NCBI RefSeq assembly: GCF_001528665.1
Contig: NZ_BBYJ01000040.1
Span: 1 to 64,000, forward strand
Direction of reading: 5' to 3'
Length of the DNA: 64,000 nucleotides
Source of the DNA: Microtetraspora malaysiensis
Lineage (GTDB): Bacteria; Actinomycetota; Actinomycetes; Streptosporangiales; Streptosporangiaceae
Below the pieces are notes generated by a model. It ran no database searches. It saw nothing but the letters and a program-made list of their open reading frames with translations, and was not told the DNA's origin. This document shows positions 62,584-64,000 of the stretch, piece by piece. The number at the start of each line of letters is the position of its first letter. Positions within the stretch are counted from its first letter, which is position 1. The position numbers and the translations under genes were made by a program.

Positions 62584-64000
62584 ATGCGACACACCGTAGT
62601 CGATCGATTCTTGGACGTCGTCAGGAGCTCCCCCGATCGCGTCGCGGTGCTCTCCCCCGGTTCCCCGGTCACGTACGCGGAGCTGGCGGCGGCGGCCGGC
62701 GGGATCCAGCACCTCATCGCGGCGGCGGGAGGCCGTCCCGGCTCCCGCGTCGGCCTGCTCACCGGACACGACGCCCAGGTCATCGCCACGATCATGGGGG
62801 CGCTGCTCGCCGGCTGCGTCTACGTGCCGCTGGACCCGGCGTACCCGGCGCCGCGGCTGGCGTACATGCTCGACGACGCCGACGTGAGCGTGCTGGTCAC
62901 CACCCGGAGGCACGAGGCGTTGGCCCGGACCCTGCTCGGGGACCGGCCGGGCCCGATCGTCTTCATCGAGGACGCGACCCCGACGCCGCCGTCGGCCTGC
63001 GCGGCCGTCGAGCCGGACGGGCTGGCGTACCTGCGCTACACCTCCGGATCGACCGGCATGCCGAAGGGGGTCGCGCAGAGCCACCGCAACCTGCTGCACT
63101 GCGTCGGCAACCAGATCGACAGCCTCTCGATCACCCCCGAGGACCGGCTCAGCCTGCTCGCCTCGGTCAGCTTCGACGCGTCCATCCCGGACATCTATCC
63201 CGCGCTGCTGACCGGCGCGACCGTCGTACCGATCGACGTACGCGCCCTCACTCCGGCCGAGCTGGTACGCCGCCTCGCCGACAGCGAGGTGACCGTCTAC
63301 CACTCCACGCCGACGCTCTACCGGTACGTGCTCGACGCCCTCGGGCCGGACGGCCGATTGCCGTCCGTACGCGCCGTGCTGCTCGGCGGCGAGCGGGTGA
63401 CCAGGGACGACGTGCTCGCGGGCCGCGGCCGGTTCGCCGACGCGTGCCTCTTCGTCAACGGGTACGGCGCGACCGAGGCCACCTTCGTGGCCCACCACCA
63501 CACCTCCTTCGACGTGCGGGACGCCTTCCCCGAGGCCGGGCCGCTGATGCCGATCGGCCGCGCACTTCCCGGCTACGACGTGGTGCTGCTGGACCCGGGC
63601 GGCGACTCGGCCGAGGACGACTGCCGCGTCGAGGGTGAGATCGCCCTCCGCGGCCTCCACCTGGCGCTCGGGTACTGGCGGGACCCGGAGCGCACCGCCG
63701 AGCGCTTCACCACCGACCGCCAGGGCAGGCGGATCTACCGCACCGGAGACCTCGGCCGCCGGCTGCCCGACGGCACGCTGATCTGCCTGGGCCGGCTGGA
63801 CCGGCAGATCAAGGTGCGCGGCTTCCGCGTGGAGCCGGCCGAGGTCGAGACGCACCTCACCGCGCGGCCCGGCGTGGCCAAGGCCGTGGTCTCGCTCTCC
63901 GGCGACCGGCTCGTCGCGCACGTCCAGCCCGTCCCCGGGGCGGTCCTCGACCCGGCCGCGCTGCGCCGTTCCGCGGTGGAGAACCTGCCGGACCACATGG
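62584..64000 (+). CDS. Nonribosomal peptide synthetase adenylation domain, 5' part; continues beyond right edge
   Basis: 472 codons of an open frame, with no stop before the window ends. It begins MRHTVVDRFLDVVRSSPDRVAVL, directly with an adenylation domain and no condensation domain, so it is a loading module or stand-alone enzyme. Core motifs: A3 YTSGSTGMPKG, A4 FDASIPDIYPALL, A5 NGYGATEATF, A7 YRTGDLGRRLPDG, A8 LGRLDRQIKVRGFRVEPAEVE. Read by the GrsA PheA alignment the specificity code is D-A-P-H-L-G-G-F-V-K, from my own alignment; I cannot assign a substrate. The ATG (62584) has GGGAAA upstream; a GTG three bases earlier is possible. A thiolation domain should follow beyond the edge if this is an NRPS. 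Confidence 0.9.
   Translation, partial: MRHTVVDRFLDVVRSSPDRVAVLSPGSPVTYAELAAAAGGIQHLIAAAGGRPGSRVGLLTGHDAQVIATIMGALLAGCVYVPLDPAYPAPRLAYMLDDADVSVLVTTRRHEALARTLLGDRPGPIVFIEDATPTPPSACAAVEPDGLAYLRYTSGSTGMPKGVAQSHRNLLHCVGNQIDSLSITPEDRLSLLASVSFDASIPDIYPALLTGATVVPIDVRALTPAELVRRLADSEVTVYHSTPTLYRYVLDALGPDGRLPSVRAVLLGGERVTRDDVLAGRGRFADACLFVNGYGATEATFVAHHHTSFDVRDAFPEAGPLMPIGRALPGYDVVLLDPGGDSAEDDCRVEGEIALRGLHLALGYWRDPERTAERFTTDRQGRRIYRTGDLGRRLPDGTLICLGRLDRQIKVRGFRVEPAEVETHLTARPGVAKAVVSLSGDRLVAHVQPVPGAVLDPAALRRSAVENLPDHM

Overview
The window looks like chromosome of a high-GC filamentous actinomycete. Composition is about 70% G+C with strong G/C bias at third codon positions, GTG and TTG starts are common, and the gene content (F420-type LLM oxidoreductase, SARP regulator, TipAS-type MerR, DUF222 protein, several NarL-type two-component pairs, NRPS) fits Actinomycetia. 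A member of the Streptosporangiales is my best guess, but this is inferred from gene content and cannot be proven here. No rRNA, tRNA, CRISPR array, phage block or intact insertion sequence was seen.

Layout. 1-4398: the 5' part of a DUF222/13E12-like gene running off the left edge, a degenerate repeat tract, and a large unknown membrane protein. 4576-9866: secreted GH5 glycosidase, small membrane protein, a two-component pair, and an ECF sigma factor with a membrane partner. 9930-14395: Asp/Glu racemase with a double Lrp/AsnC regulator, MarR regulator with a degenerate isochorismatase-like protein, TetR regulator with an MBL-fold hydrolase. 14434-22688: an amide/amino-acid scavenging block (amidase, LysR, YtcJ-like amidohydrolase, polar amino acid ABC importer, RidA, WYL regulator). 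22847-27712: an LLM oxidoreductase, SnoaL-like protein, dihydrodipicolinate-reductase-like protein, carboxymuconolactone-decarboxylase-like protein and a class I cholesterol oxidase. Three promoters in this block carry KstR- or KstR2-like palindromes, suggesting a steroid or lipid catabolic regulon. 27817-37694: Lnt-like enzyme, a second two-component pair, TetR with an ABC-F protein, a MerR/TipAS operon with a zinc protease, a membrane-anchored esterase and a small secreted protein.

37861-47267: MFS exporter, GNAT acetyltransferase, then a LacI-controlled oligosaccharide block (amylo-alpha-1,6-glucosidase-like enzyme, LacI, sugar ABC importer). 47270-51555: cytochrome bd oxidase (cydAB) behind a long palindrome, with a third two-component pair next to it. 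52145-59317: a conserved unknown protein, a MacB/FtsX-type ABC exporter, a lipoprotein plus a Pro-rich unknown protein in one operon, and a fold-type III PLP decarboxylase. 59375-64000: secreted trypsin-like protease, a small Cys-rich reading frame, a SARP regulator and, divergent from it, the first adenylation domain of a nonribosomal peptide synthetase. This probably marks the start of a biosynthetic cluster lying beyond the right edge.

Two themes recur. Most catabolic or resistance genes sit beside their own divergent or cotranscribed regulator, and in many cases a clear inverted repeat is visible between them. In addition, at least nine genes have a TAnnnT box 6-8 nt before the start codon and little or no Shine-Dalgarno sequence, which predicts leaderless transcripts.
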